64,000 nucleotides of DNA from Symbiodinium natans (GCA_905221605.1 CAJNDS010000371.1:91569-155568), one strand, 5' to 3'; numbered from the stretch's first letter, positions 56,201 to 63,599 are shown. The notes: generated by a model not told the origin, from the sequence alone. Translations and numbers: made by a program.

Positions 56201-56517
56201 TAAAGCTTCGCACTTCGAGCAGCAACATCCGCCAAATCCTTCTGAAGGATCTCATTCTTTTGCTTGACGCAGAGTTGCAACTCTCGAACGAAAGACTCAT
56301 CTTGAAGAGCAAGCCACGATGACAGTGTCTCCAGGTAGGCATGCCATGTCTCGACTTCTCGCATCCTGCCCTTGTTCATGCCTTGATGCTCTAGCATCGG
56401 CAGAGATGGAAGGTACTTCTCCGCCCTATTCTGCACCAATGGGCTCCGAACAGAGCTCGAAGACGAGGTAGCTCCTGCAAAAGGCAGGCACAGAAGGTGT
56501 GCTCGGTGCAGCTGCAA
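47269..56517 (-). CDS. Copia-2 gag-pol polyprotein with C-terminal methyltransferase-like domain
   Basis: 3082 codons. Gag capsid: NRAEKYLPSLPMLEH, SSWLALQDESFVREL, YVVLHGKSNDWTSLSDSLRYYEEQ. Zinc knuckle CDHCGRKGHLAKDC (nt 55677-55726), then a Lys/Gly-rich tail. Protease WLVDSGATCHIVS (55164-55208). Integrase: zinc motif HRSRGHFPYDVNCEAC (about 50.95 kb), GMDFYYFG, VRCDQESAL and GAIERQVE carry D, D and E. RT: SCDVSVAFMHA and FYVDDLLIYS (about 49.08 kb). RNase H: CFTDASW (48.53 kb), SSAESELAALTE, NPADALTKS. Then about 280 extra residues (47269-48100) with VVLELCCEEESAIAQ, an LSTPCSAGSGLRH loop and a terminal CPGNHEHA cluster, resembling a Rossmann-fold methyltransferase plus Cys/His tail. The true start is upstream: the frame begins inside gag, and the N-terminal part (56538-56741) is in another frame. 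The section at about 52.1-54.2 kb overlaps the 695-codon ORF and is probably not translated as written. Confidence 0.9.
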   Translation of the reverse strand: MQLHRAHLLCLPFAGATSSSSSVRSPLVQNRAEKYLPSLPMLEHQGMNKGRMREVETWHAYLETLSSWLALQDESFVRELQLCVKQKNEILQKDLADVAARSAKLYYYLTQSLSRWERGQELLRSCSKRQSLSACGYEAVRTITQQYSIVSRMEAVYVREQCLKLATTCQHHRRPTDLIRHLEDEFSRAESKLGNFPELRLTEADRCSVLLQALSQELRQYVVLHGKSNDWTSLSDSLRYYEEQLRLCEGPFSSNRQMSGKGDKLCDHCGRKGHLAKDCWSRQREAGEKGKKGDKGKKGDGKGAQNPKGKPRSPTPKGGKGGKDKEQKPDKPDKGKGKGKKKKKARARAMGEPESEAESESSRTSTVMAMRFAKPSAVREVLSQPEPEKPKPVEAVPRPVAVGPKVTVDEKVGTLTGSTSKGDAAYVCASLQVEHRDVWLVDSGATCHIVSADHLSGFRVCKYHDRTVTLYSASGDIINVSNVVDLEVRFGDVSLTLEDVLVADVPFNVVSPWSASERGWKTHLARTGSRIYKGGKKNVRLVGAKRAWWAISGKKQKAPKRPSKGSDMEIDSLPVDKEPRKDITAGPSILKKTSKEAKSDEKPGKDEKSIRHVLTGTPFEFMLRGLRAEVRSRSLEIPEEHAGRKQHDMICTRKTPVLSGDRSLCSESLVRKLHDSVRKCHVFVRQQHDFWQRHVCAVWNVMFLLACLVKGLCLKGFSLLIFGSEGLRCALKGSECPKATEPGMFCVRKPKRTSKGLKCACLSAAILLVCVSWFSLREGTEHVGTANGGGARFPQLSSGECRAGGCVFECTSRACTSRGGASRDCGCRGFSCPLQCFLEASESSCSTFAYGGCIRDRRDRRGGSMGKMEGKQGQAFAAISRAVADSEVEKHAEGTALQVFHASDTTTARRSYCMWIPCAGNSREQPGTCSSTYVYRRWGRLSFPPGDHLCVIDRCFDDRRLPPRGWAEAPWADPTSRPRCGAVPGNGLVQEASRSRSRSSGWNALHQRGGCVGAVAARVSGSPGARRHPSGEEKEGFFPAHRRVVGRAYYKVRTRGSRPHSSPTRRACKGRACSYRRVYSRSKSPTPPEWRGRGCAGLHQAYPQGPDRLRGHAGSGTQPFGWNVSRRRRAPARVGARLSHQAWVACVNGGNGSAHPALYRVRSRGPKMGGLAVRSTQGQGQKNGCSCFHRYWRWNWSDERRLGDWSHERRLGDRVCRVILGKFVGRIDSNGGIHDAEPDQSFGAHRSGESLERCGLLCAAPTVSYHYGAIAGCDGRVQVRSSISRSPSGGHCSSINTGTSFAFRSFIGPFGVIQVLGCPTCCFFWSLGPQCGAYGGGRGAGPRNSRTHGTGWSSNFRNGECAGDPSSRGNSRSRLCPEGSSWGNSRCSVESPGGTSGGYTEGLVCGSNFLAFDGSRSASGCRVFACSSRASNRDSGGRAYLRDRYIIRSGCPSASGRLGSNSRREGVCASFPLPEEVKALKAVRNSSFCGIVSERADRMSCALEKHSVFQACLDLERSMSEAVEQTCCCVRLAWLGVCELEGPLKRSPKELRSSRQYPQRSEIPSSPRLTSPKERRSSKQYPQRSEIPSSVNLRNATNPNLLNMSHDRPLPARSALFCMPGEALDVFACLAIYVIASLLGGSFWLGFRFLKMCLKRFRGVGDYPQLVSRKYRLHHRRKGVRVRIKTRFCYVRVDVERTLVFSRHVVKPTWSSGFKASLKFACKAMCLGLCLDRNLWSLLVCMAWCCAWSVCGCCLLRRKGDDEKGSRSTSEHSHLRVVRGLPLPGKGTQAEPLELDSDIPRSSEREERGEKESPLPKPQGAEPPKPPEPPGGAEVSDRIPLRSVALQVHRSRGHFPYDVNCEACTSSKGKVPARRLRRRLQREDQTIGMDFYYFGRLRVLLLAHCSSNYTTVIPAMNLDDPDLFYNIGRVIREMGLVNKMVTVRCDQESALMSLAEKLTTRTGDVAVSGVIVDVVPGYRPQSKGAIERQVETMKQGFWAVWLDLEREVARNSAPEDWNKKLPLGGMLWQACVLYSARCYNLWSFSHQDVTTPIDRLHEEIVHRTRTLPFGCLVYAKVGGSKAHQQKYRGKKTVKAVYLGPKEPRGGGVFAAPVGQTEIDIFPVCRALEGAKGEPVYDVGAIHALSTSQPLVLDPADPERPIMFEPPPDPVKSEDPDPGFENEDEEMVPDDPDPLNDIPSYVEPTDDEGEGGLGSPEMQPDDLEDMEIDWLTNHLLESLFKGPDILATSKEVADSFTLKFGGSKIKCQVPRNAVSETSGEQLDPELLYASMKLELEELESFGVGKVISEAEARKSARESGRRVLTSRWVNTIKRKGLYRSRLVVRDYASMGGTTLSEGIYSPTTSLEGLRLLLALLCKKGSVLSCDVSVAFMHAAVSRPEYVELPNNVSIADSSVPQKAGNKKVYLRLHKAMNGLRSAPLSWYKELSSYLEKSGFSPSLDPAIYRRKTSKGLTLVLFYVDDLLIYSEDPSEGKRVFEGLQKRYKLKLTGELPENGAGEVSFLGRRIFRRSGDKRVYFGLDSKYLDACCSEYNITKPSPKLPSLEKRYSDLVRKGQTEKISPAAHEKYRRTLGRLAWAALSRPDLQFCCGFLGRHQAAPDEAAETCMRDVLKWIKGLPHRVQVLPSTREILEDDADPQAVSCFTDASWSLNSVSGGVITWETCCLKTFSRKQSTTALSSAESELAALTEIAREGLYIALLTETILEGIPQDRETGYYLLKGYSDSESAVCISKMGTLLRKVRHIELRAAFLQELVDRGRFTIEHIPGAINPADALTKSPTNDSLASLCEACGLTTEPVGWGEKASGTSVSVTFKEPNTCDEVLAIPSSWKDEAYRVASGEATMVVLELCCEEESAIAQACKRERDIAYFGITKKLDLLSREASLLLKGILEKMASNERIYVYAHLSTPCSAGSGLRHLRFSKDVKNRARWRASLEVHKKSWRRIRAVFQDYAGHERLLLSHEWPKGSGLWGETVYKSTAKRLGLEHECLVDRCCFEEAGNRILKHWWFVSSDSSFIWTLSSCVCPGNHEHASATSIAATGVYPQGLGRFLVKEARKSLERRKKD
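51747..51888 (+). repeat. Two tandem 60-bp repeats
   Basis: ACTTGAGGGTATTTCGGATC... occurs at 51747 and 51829 with few differences. In the polyprotein frame it gives a repeated SKQYPQRSEIPSS-like peptide. Lies in the protease-integrase interval of Copia-2. Confidence 0.85.
52086..54173 (-). CDS. Accessory ORF nested in Copia-2 between protease and integrase
   Basis: 695 codons from ATG to stop in a frame different from the polyprotein. The N-terminus is acidic Ala/Pro/Glu-rich. A folded-looking central region (residues about 95-400) follows, with KWRSMLRGPRFRYFMQAIRQ, YPSRQGTIFASLTDALMTDG, PYISAEVAWALWLPEF and RILKVLTVYEAMPEAER. Next come a repeated IGAMNEGSETGAMNEGSETE, a Ser/Glu stretch, and a long Pro/Ala/Glu-rich C-terminus. 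I do not recognise a family. Residue composition, ATG, length and central hydrophobic periodicity look like real protein. The polyprotein frame over the same DNA reads as Cys/Ser/Gly/Arg-rich, typical of a shadow. It may be a captured host gene or an accessory retroelement protein. Confidence 0.65.
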   Translation of the reverse strand: MSEPPMEVEQDSHNSPAESAGQEVAFLNAPVEPAPAEAAPVETADAEASAAPFNVFSRPPSQVAVPSPTVAASETGETEEEEAWGKWRASKARPSQPSAEPSLIVKWRSMLRGPRFRYFMQAIRQQREDLIACGYPVPAIPENNLEPAVPLMSIGDGVVYPSRQGTIFASLTDALMTDGYLLEVGQKLLGRIQRPDPDVGPCLGTGWSKRLRDHDPDPLDGTPYISAEVAWALWLPEFPEAPEQGGILPVKRKRDFSQLTDELLDEHTTRFELAGQGRTLHQRGVRARDARAAIEGYTPDPSHLRHQSGGDVAALGYIKRILKVLTVYEAMPEAERNLLAGMYPDDVELQLEWVPGSAIRHGWRALMGAMDQRTRRYIEFEAEVRKWEDLQSARPKVKARRTGAAASTDTGGGIGAMNEGSETGAMNEGSETESAESSSASSSDESIPMGEYMMQSRTRVLALIEAEKALKDVGSSAPPPPSPIIMEPSPVATDGYKFDPASLGAPLGDTAAPSTPVPPSPSAVSLAPLESFKFLDVPPVASSGPSDHSVEPMVVEEERAPETPGPTAPVGAPISATESVPETPPPGEIPGPGYVPKAAPGEIPGALSKAQGAPAGATPKAWSVVPTSSPLTVPEAPVAVESLPAVPEPATVTAEEGPTSETATSSAAGALPPPGGLGQTAEEREFVLPSPCQKK

Positions 56518-56537
56518 ACGGGTCTTCCGTCTTGGCT

Positions 56538-56741
56538 CTAGCTTGCAGCCTCTGCAACCAAACGTGCGGTCTCCGCTGCCTTCTCTTCAGCCTCATTTCG
56601 ACGCTTCTCTTCCAAATCCATTCTTCTCATGAGGGCAGCTATCAACTGCTGGTTCTGCTGGTTGGCCTGACTTTGCTGCCTTAGCATCTCCAAGAAGAAG
56701 TTGCCTTCACCAAGGCCATTTCCAGCTTGTACTCCACCCAC
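56538..56741 (-). CDS. Copia-2 gag N-terminal fragment
   Basis: 67 codons, Gln/Asn-rich helix (LRQQSQANQQNQQLIAALMRRMDLEEKRR) followed by an Ala/Glu helix. It matches the N-terminal architecture of Copia-3 gag. It stops just before the frame in which the capsid continues, so one frameshift (or a missed start) separates it from the 3082-codon frame. Confidence 0.65.
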   Translation of the reverse strand: MGGVQAGNGLGEGNFFLEMLRQQSQANQQNQQLIAALMRRMDLEEKRRNEAEEKAAETARLVAEAAS

Positions 56742-56931
56742 TTGGCTTCCAGTAGGCGAAGCATGAGCTTGAGCTGGAGTTGCCGGAGGCGACGCAAAAG
56801 GGTTCGCTCCTCCAGCAGGTGCTGTGGGTTGTCCTTGAGACCCACAAACAGCAAAGCCTCTTCCTCAGACTCACATCAGGTACGGCACTGTGGACGCGTC
56901 CGGAACTTGGGCCATGGCTTTTTCTTGAACG

Positions 56932-56943
56932 TCTCCGCTACCA
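56932..56943 (-). promoter_or_regulatory. Copia-2 primer-binding site
   Basis: Sense TGGTAGCGGAGA directly after the 5' LTR; 11 of 12 bases as in Copia-1 and Copia-3. Confidence 0.83.
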
Positions 56944-57491
56944 TGTGAAAAGCAGAGCTTTAGCGCAGACTGCTTTTTCCGTTCGCACTTGAGCCAAACA
57001 CGTCAGTGTTCAGCTGCACTGTCTTTCAGTCAGCAAAGGTGCTCTCTCTCCAAGAGCAAAGGCTTCAAGTCTTCAAACGACATCTCAACTTTGTTTAGAC
57101 AAAGGAGAATGCAAAAGTAACATGCAAAACATCTTGGTTACTGCTTCAGGACTTCAGGTCTGTTGTAAAACATACAGCATGCTCTCAGAACTCAGTCGAG
57201 TGTCAAACGGTCACGACACGGTACGAACGACGGAGCAAGGCACACGGAGTGAGTGACGGCCAAAGTCTGTTCCTCAGAGCTTCAGCACTTCCAGATGACT
57301 CTCAGGTCAACTTCCGAGAGCTAAAGCCTCTCTGTGCTTCCCAAAACTCATCCTCGAACTTGCAAACCAAAACATGTCAAGTCAAAGCTGCTCATGCCAA
57401 AACAAAACATGTTCTTGCCGTGTCACAGCACTCATGTCCTACACATGCACCTGCAAGCAACAGGCAAACAAAGAAATGTCATATTTTCACA
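56944..57491 (-). repeat. Copia-2 5' LTR
   Basis: 548 bp with TGTGAAAA/TTTTCACA ends. In sense it contains TTTGGCTCAAG (56988-56998), the last 11 bases of the dinoflagellate spliced leader. Confidence 0.92.
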
Positions 57492-57496
57492 ATTTT
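57492..57496. repeat. Target site duplication, right (ATTTT)
   Basis: Matches 46667-46671. Confidence 0.88.
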
Positions 57497-57896
57497 CGCA
57501 AGTTCTGTGAAAAGGAGCTGGTTTTTTTCTTGGCCCCGGAATGTCTTTCTGAACCCTTCTGTTTTTTTTTTTTGGAGCAAATGTTGGGGTCAAGAAAAAA
57601 CTTTTGTCTTTTTTTCAGTGTGGGGCTAAGAAAAAAATCCTCTAAGCTTTGAAAAGAGACAAGTTGAAACTTGAAATTGCTGCTTCTGCAAGACACCCGT
57701 CTAAAACCTTGTTGTGCCGCTTTGCATTGTGTTGCGTGTTTGTTTTTTCTGCCTTTTCAAAAAGCTCTGCAAGATTCTAGGCCGCAGCAGCGCTTGTGCC
57801 GCGGCGAGCTCTTTGACGATCACTCTTGTTGCCATGTTTGCATTCAAGGCTTTGGAAGCAGACCGCAACCAGGGGAGCTTTTTAGACGCACTTTTG
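57497..57896. other. Unassigned sequence right of Copia-2
   Basis: T-rich, no supported gene. At 57530-57630 it shares CCCCGGAATGTCTTT-like and (A/T)-run words with 63740-64000 in inverted orientation. Confidence 0.4.
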
Positions 57897-58440
57897 GAGA
57901 AAAAGAGAGAAGGGATTTATTCCAAATTCCACCCATCTGAAACCTTTTCATTCTTCAAGGCCAGAGAGAGGGGGTTTCTTCTGAGTCTTTTGAATTCCCC
58001 CTTCCCTTGAATCTTGTTTTGTTTTTTGGATTTTATTTTTCGATACCAGAGAAGTGAGACGCTAAACATTAACTTCCCTGTTTGCAATTTACCTTTCTTG
58101 CGAGGCTTAAGGGGTTTAAGGGGGCTTTGGAGCCAGACCCTTTGAAGGCGCTTCTGAGGAGTTAAGGGGCTTGATGGGGGGCTTAAGGGCTTAAGGGGGG
58201 CTTTAAAGGGGAGCTCAAAGGGTTTGACCTTTGCCTTCCTCGAAAAAAGTCATTGCTTAAAGGAAGCGTGAAGGAGGGCTAAATGGAAGAAGCGAAGGGT
58301 CGAGATTTTTAAATTCCACCACCTCAGTTTCTTGTTCTCCTGAAGCGGCTTCAGGGGCTTCCGGGGGGGCTTAAGGCGGGACTTAAGCGGGGGGCTTAAG
58401 GGGGGGCTTAAGGGGGAGCTTAAGGGGTATGACCTGTTGC

Positions 58441-58755
58441 GCCTGATACTAAAGTAACACTTTTAAACATACCATTTGGATTATTTGGATTAGAAATATA
58501 ATCACAATATTTTAATAATGTTTGATTGATGCTTGCACCATCACAATTTGATAAAAGATGTGTTGCACCGCAATTAAATCTTTTCATTGTTTTTTTCATT
58601 TTTTTGATTATTCTTAATATCATTATTATCATTATTATCATTATTAACATTCTTATTATTTTTTCTTTTTTTCTTTTCTTTAAATATTATTATTATTATC
58701 ATTTTTTATTATATTAATATCAATATCAATATCATTATCATTATTTTTATGTTTG
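58441..58755. other. AT-rich island of foreign composition
   Basis: About 315 bp with very low GC between GGGGCTTAA arrays, including ATTATTATC runs. On the minus strand, 58420-58650 reads FNCGATHLLSNCDG, then INQTLLKYCDYISNPNNPNG, with A/T-ending codons unlike the rest of the window. It may be a gene scrap from an organelle, endosymbiont or parasite. No family recognised. Confidence 0.4.
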
Positions 58756-59234
58756 GTTTCAGGGGGGGGCTTAAAGGGGGGCGTAAAGGGGGCCTGGGGG
58801 GGCTTCAGGAAAAAAGCTTAAAGGGTGTTGAAGGTGTTGAGACGCCCTTTTGGTTTAATTTTATTCTTTAAGAAAAGAGAGAAGGGATTTATTCTAAATT
58901 CCACCCCCCTGAAACCTTGTTGTTTTTTGGTTTCATTATTCGAGGCCAGAGAAGTGAGACTCTAATCAGTAATTTATCTTGAAGATGAGAGAGAAGGATT
59001 TGTTCTAAATTCCACCCCCCTCGAATCTTGTTTTGTTTTTTGGATTTCATTTTTCGAAACCAGAGAAGTGAGACTCTAAACATGAACTTCCCTTTAAGAA
59101 GAGAGAGAAGGTAATTTATTCTAAATTCCACCCCCCCTCGAATCTTGTTATGTTTTTGTATTTGTTTTTTGGCTTTGCATTTGTGTTTTGTTGCGTGTTT
59201 TGTTTTTTTTCTACTTTTTTGAAAGCTTTGCGAG

Positions 59235-59720
59235 CATTGTGTTGCTGAGCACTTGTGCCGCTTCAGCGAGCACTTGTGCCGTCGGCGAGCACTTTGCCGC
59301 TTAGTCCAAGAATTTCGGTGTTGAAAACTTTGCTCTGCGACATTGTGCCGCTCTTTGACGAGCAATTGTGCCGCTTCAGCGAGCACTTGTGCCGTGGCGA
59401 GCACTCTGCAACTTGCAAAAGAGATGTTTTTTTTCGCGAGACACCCGTCTTTAAGCTTGTTATGCCGCTTTGCATTTTGTTTTTTGTTGAGTGTTTTGGT
59501 TTTTTTTGTGCTTTTTAACTCCTCTGCAAGCATTGTGCCGCTCTTTGACGAGCACTTGTGCCGCTTCAGCGAGCACTTGTGCCGTCGGCGAGCATTTTGC
59601 CGCTCAGTCGTCTAAGAATTTCTGTTTTGGAAACTTTCGAAAGAGATGTTTTTGTTTTATGTTTTTTTGAAGCTCTGCGACATTGTGCCGCTCTTTACGA
59701 GCACTTGTGCCGCTTCAGCT
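59235..59720 (+). repeat. GAGCACTTGTGCCGCTTCAGC repeats
   Basis: Several copies of a 20-30 bp unit (GCGAGCACTTGTGCCG and variants) in three clusters near 59250, 59360 and 59560, with a further copy near 59700. Confidence 0.85.
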
Positions 59721-61265
59721 TCAGATCAAGTCTGATGAAAGTTTCCAGAATTCTCGCGATTCTGTGCCCGCGCAGTGGACACATCTCTGGAAATTTTTTT
59801 AGCTTCTGCACTTCGAAGAAAAGTATTTCCAGGTACACACAGGTGTGTTGTAATTTACCATGTTTGCAGGCTTCAAGGCTTTGGGAGTGAAGGCGCAACC
59901 AAAAAAACTTTTTAAGGGCTTTAAGGAAGGCTGAAGGGGGCTTAAGGGGGACCTGAGGGCTTAAAGGGGGGCTTAAGGGGGGGGGCTTTGGGGGGGCTTC
60001 AGGAGAGGAGCTTAAAGGGTGTTGAAGGTGTTGAGACGCCCTTTTGGTTTAATTATATTCTTTAAGAAAAGAGAGAAGGGATTTATTCTAAATTCCACCC
60101 CTCTGAAACCTTTTCATTCTTCAAGGCCAGAGAAGTGAGACTCTAAACAGTAATTTATCTTGAAGATGAGAGAGGGGGTTTCTTCTAAACTCCCCCCCTC
60201 GAATCTTGTTTTGTTTTTTGGATTTCATTTTTCGAAACCAGAAAAGTGAGACGCTAAACATTAACTTCCCTTCAAGAAGAGAGAGAAGGGAGTTTTTTTT
60301 TAAATTCCACCCCCCTCGCGCCGCAAGGCGCGCACAGGTGTGTTTGCAATTTACCAATGTTTGCAGGCTCTTTTCTTGCGAGGCTTAAGGGGTTTAAGGG
60401 GTGGCTTTGGAGCCAGACCCTTTGAAGGCGCTTCTAAGGGGGAGTTAAGGGGCTTAAGGGAGGCTTCAGGGGGGCTTAAGGGGGAGCTGAGGGGGGGGGC
60501 TTAAAGGGTTTGACCCTTTGCCTCCCCCGAAAAAAGGTCATTGCTTTTTTGGGAGCGTGAAGGAGGGCTTATTGGAAGAAGAGAAGAGTCGAGAATTTTT
60601 TATTCCACCCCCTTGGTTTCTTGTTATCCTGAAGGGGCTTCAGGGGGGGCTTCAGGGGGGGCTTAAGGGGGGGCTTAAGGGGGGGGGCTTAAGGGGGGCT
60701 TAAGGGGGAGCTTAAGGGGGGCTTAAGGGCTTAAGGGGGGCTTAAGGGGGGGCTTAAAGGGGGGGCTTAACGGTGGGGTTTAACGGGGGGGCTTAAGGGG
60801 GGTTAAAGGGGGGCTTAAAGGGGGCCTTAAGGGGGGGGCTTGGGGGGGGGGGGCTTCAGGAGAGGAGCTTAAAGGGTGTTGAAGGTGTTGAGACGCCCTT
60901 TTGGTTTAATTTTATTCTTTAAGAAAAGAGAGAAGGGATTTATTCTAACTTCCACCCCCCTGAAACCTTGCTGTTTTTTGGTTTCATTATTCGAGGCCAG
61001 AGAAGTGAGACTCTAAACAGTAATTTATCTTGAAGATGAGAGAGAGGGATTTATTCTAAATTCCACCCCCCTCGAATCTTGTTTTGTTTTTTGGACTTCT
61101 TTTTTCGAAACCAGAGAAGTGAGACTCTAAACATGAACTTCCCTTTAAGAAGAGAGAGAAGGGAATTTATTCTAAATTCCACCCCCCTCGAATCTTGTTA
61201 TGTTTTTGTATTTGTTTTTTGGATTTCACTATTCGAAACCAGAGAAGTGAAACTCTAAACATACA

Positions 61266-62280
61266 TTTCAATCTTGCCCGGCTTAAAAAAGCGGGGGGGT
61301 TGGGGGGGGCGCAGCCCCCCCCATTCGCAAACACGATGCTTGCATTATGGGCTTAACCAGCATTCCTATGCTTTGAAGCAAACCTGCCCGGCTTACAACA
61401 AGGAGGGCCTTTGGTCAAGGTGAGGCTAGGGGAAGCGGCTGCGGCCTGCACGTGCCCGACGACTCCTTTGTGCAGTGACGTGGCGCGGGGCTAAGCCGAG
61501 AACCCATGTTTTGTTTGGTTTTGGAGATGATTCATATGCTTCCACGCAACCTTGCCCGGCTTAAAAAAGCGGGAGGGTTGGGTAAAAAAGCCCGGGGGTT
61601 GGGGCAAACACGTTGCTCGCGTCATGGGTTTGAGTGGATTCAAATGCTTGTGTTTGCCTCTTAAAGTGCTGCCTAAAACCCTCCACAGAAGGGCCAGGAA
61701 GTATTACGCCTCTTACACTGCTGAATCAAGTCGGAGAAGTGGGGGTAGAGAGAATTATTCCAAATTCCACCCCCCTCGTTTCTTGTTTTTCCCCGTGTTT
61801 CCTCTAAATTCCACCCGCCCTCTTTTTGCTTAAGTGTTTCAGTCTTCGAGAATCGGAGTTATAGAACATGGCAGAGAAGTGACAATTATTCTAAATTTTA
61901 CCCGTTTGTTTCTTGTTGTCATGGCAGAGAAGAATTTTTGTAAATTTCACACCCTTGTTTCTGGTTGTCATGGCAAAAAGGTGAAAATTGTTCTAAATTT
62001 CACCCCCTTGGCAGAGAAGTGAAGAAAATCATTTTAAATTCAACTCCTTGTTTCTTGTTGTCGTAGCGGAGAAGTTATATTTACCTGAAACCTAAACCCT
62101 GAACCCCAAACCCTAAATAAACACAAAAGCCCCTTGAAGCTTTGTTGAAGCCTGAAGCCCCCCTTCAAGATTTTTGTTGGGAGGCTTTTGCCAGGGGGGG
62201 GGTCTGGGGGGGGCGCGCAGCCCCCCCCGCTTGCAAACATAGTATGCGAAAAGATGCCGCCTCTAAAGTGAGTGAATGTG
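61266..62280. other. Repeat-derived sequence, no gene
   Basis: Contains two copies of TGCCCGGCTTAAAAAAGCGG (61275 and 61551), two G-run/C-run palindromic spots (61305-61322, 62205-62230) and several degraded AATTCCACCCCC units (61760-62040). Confidence 0.6.
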
Positions 62281-62282
62281 GC

Positions 62283-63510
62283 GAGGGGCGTTGCAACTCA
62301 CGGGTTTCGCAGATAAGCAGTGCGACAGGTTTTGCAGATAAGCAGGGGGGTTGAGGGGACTGTGCTTGTATGAGAAGTTTCACAGGCGTTGCAGATGAGC
62401 AAGGGAATTGAGAGGACTGTGCTTGTGTGACAGGTAGGGGGACGGGTTTCGCAGATAAGCAGTGCGACCGGTTTTGCAGATAAGCAGGGGGGTTGAGGGG
62501 GCTGTGCTTGTATGAGAGGTTTCACAGGCGTTGCAGATGAGCAAGGGAATTGAGAGGACTGTGCTTGTGTGACAAGTAGGGGGACGGGTTTCGCAGATAA
62601 GCAGTGCGACAGGTTTTGCAGATAAGCAGGGGGGTTGAGGGGACTGTGCTTGTATGAGAAGTTTCACAGGCGTTGCAGATAAGCCAGGGAATTGAGAGGA
62701 CTGTGCTTGTGTGACAGGTAGGGGGACGCAAAGGGGCAGGTTTTGCAGATAAGCAGGGGGGTTGAGGTGGCGGTGCTTGTATGAAAGGTTTCACAGGCGT
62801 TGCAGATAAGCAGGGGGGTTGGGGGGACTGTGCTTGTGTGACAGGTAGGGGGACGGGTTTCGCAAAAGGCAGAGGGGCTGTGCTTGTATATCCCCAGATA
62901 AGCAGGGGGGTTGAGGGGACTGTGCTTGTATGAGAAGTTTCACAGGCGTTGCAGATAAGCAAGGGAATTGAGAGGACTGTGCTTGTGTGACAGGTAGGGG
63001 GACGCAAAGGGGCAGGTTTTGCAGATAAGCAGGGGGGTTGAGGTGGCTGTGCTTGTATGAAGGTTTCACAGGCGTTGCAGATAAGCACGGGTAGGGGGAC
63101 GGGTTTCGCAAAAGGCAGAGGGGCTGTGCTTGTATATCCCCAGATAAGCAGGGGGGTTGAGGGGACTGTGCTTGTATGAGAAGTTTCACAGGCGTTGCAG
63201 ATAAGCAAGGGAATTGAGAGGACTGTGCTTGTGTGACAGGTAGGGGGACGGGTTTCCAAATAGGCAGAGGGGCAGGTTGGGGGTTGAGGGGGCTGTGCTT
63301 GTATGAGAGGTTTCACAAGCGTTGCAGATAAGCAGCGGGGCTGGGGTGGCTGTGCTTGTGTGACAGGTAGGGGGACGGGTTTCGCAAAAGGCAGAGGGGC
63401 TGTGCTTGTTTGACAGGTTTCCAGACAAGCAGGGCGGTTGGGCGGACCCTGCTTGTATGATAGATTTCGCAGATGAGCAGGGGTTGGGGGGACTGTGCTT
63501 GTATCACAAG
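62283..63510 (+). repeat. Minisatellite with TGCAGATAAGCA units
   Basis: About eight to nine repeats of roughly 110-145 bp, built from TTTCGCAGATAAGCAG, GGGGGGTTGAGGGGACTGTG and CACAGGCGTTGCAGAT subunits. Unit length varies through loss of subunits. The long Pro/Ser/Thr-rich minus-strand frames are translations of the repeat. Confidence 0.92.
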
Positions 63511-63599
63511 CCGGCCCCCCCTACCTGTCCAGGGAACCAGCCCCTAGTTCTCAATTTCGGGTTTAGGTCGAACTTCAACTTTAGCGTTTGGAGCTTTTG

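Larger units (their letters stand above)
46672..57491 (-). mobile_element. Copia-2: large LTR retrotransposon with accessory ORF and methyltransferase-like tail
   Basis: 10,820-bp minus-strand copia element. The LTRs share terminal TGTGAAAA...TTTTCACA and differ by several short indels (575 versus 548 bp), so it is older than Copia-1. It has an ATTTT target duplication, a primer-binding site and a polypurine tract. One frame of 3082 codons covers gag, zinc knuckle, protease, integrase, RT, RNase H and an extra C-terminal domain. Between protease and integrase lies an unusually long interval holding a 695-codon ORF in another frame. Confidence 0.93.
57897..61265. repeat. Complex repeat block with GGGGCTTAA arrays
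   Basis: Alternates between G-rich arrays of (A)GGGGGGCTTA (58090-58440, 58760-58830, 59930-60010, 60390-60520, 60620-60870) and a T-rich unit, AGAGAGAAGGGATTTATTCT... AATTCCACCCCCCTCGAATC... CCAGAGAAGTGAGACTCTAA. The long composite unit occurs at 58814-59175, 60007-60312 and 60866-61226. No coding sequence supported. Confidence 0.85.

Noticed and set aside
58889-59533. 214-codon minus-strand ORF rich in Lys/Asn
   Set aside because: Repeats NKIRGGWNLE and LLWPRIMKPK along with the underlying DNA repeat; no conserved domain.
62522-63316. 264-codon Pro/Ser/Thr-rich minus-strand ORF
   Set aside because: Follows the minisatellite unit exactly; no independent coding signal.
62283-63510. CRISPR-like array
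   Set aside because: Repeats are contiguous modular units without unique spacers, in a eukaryotic genome.
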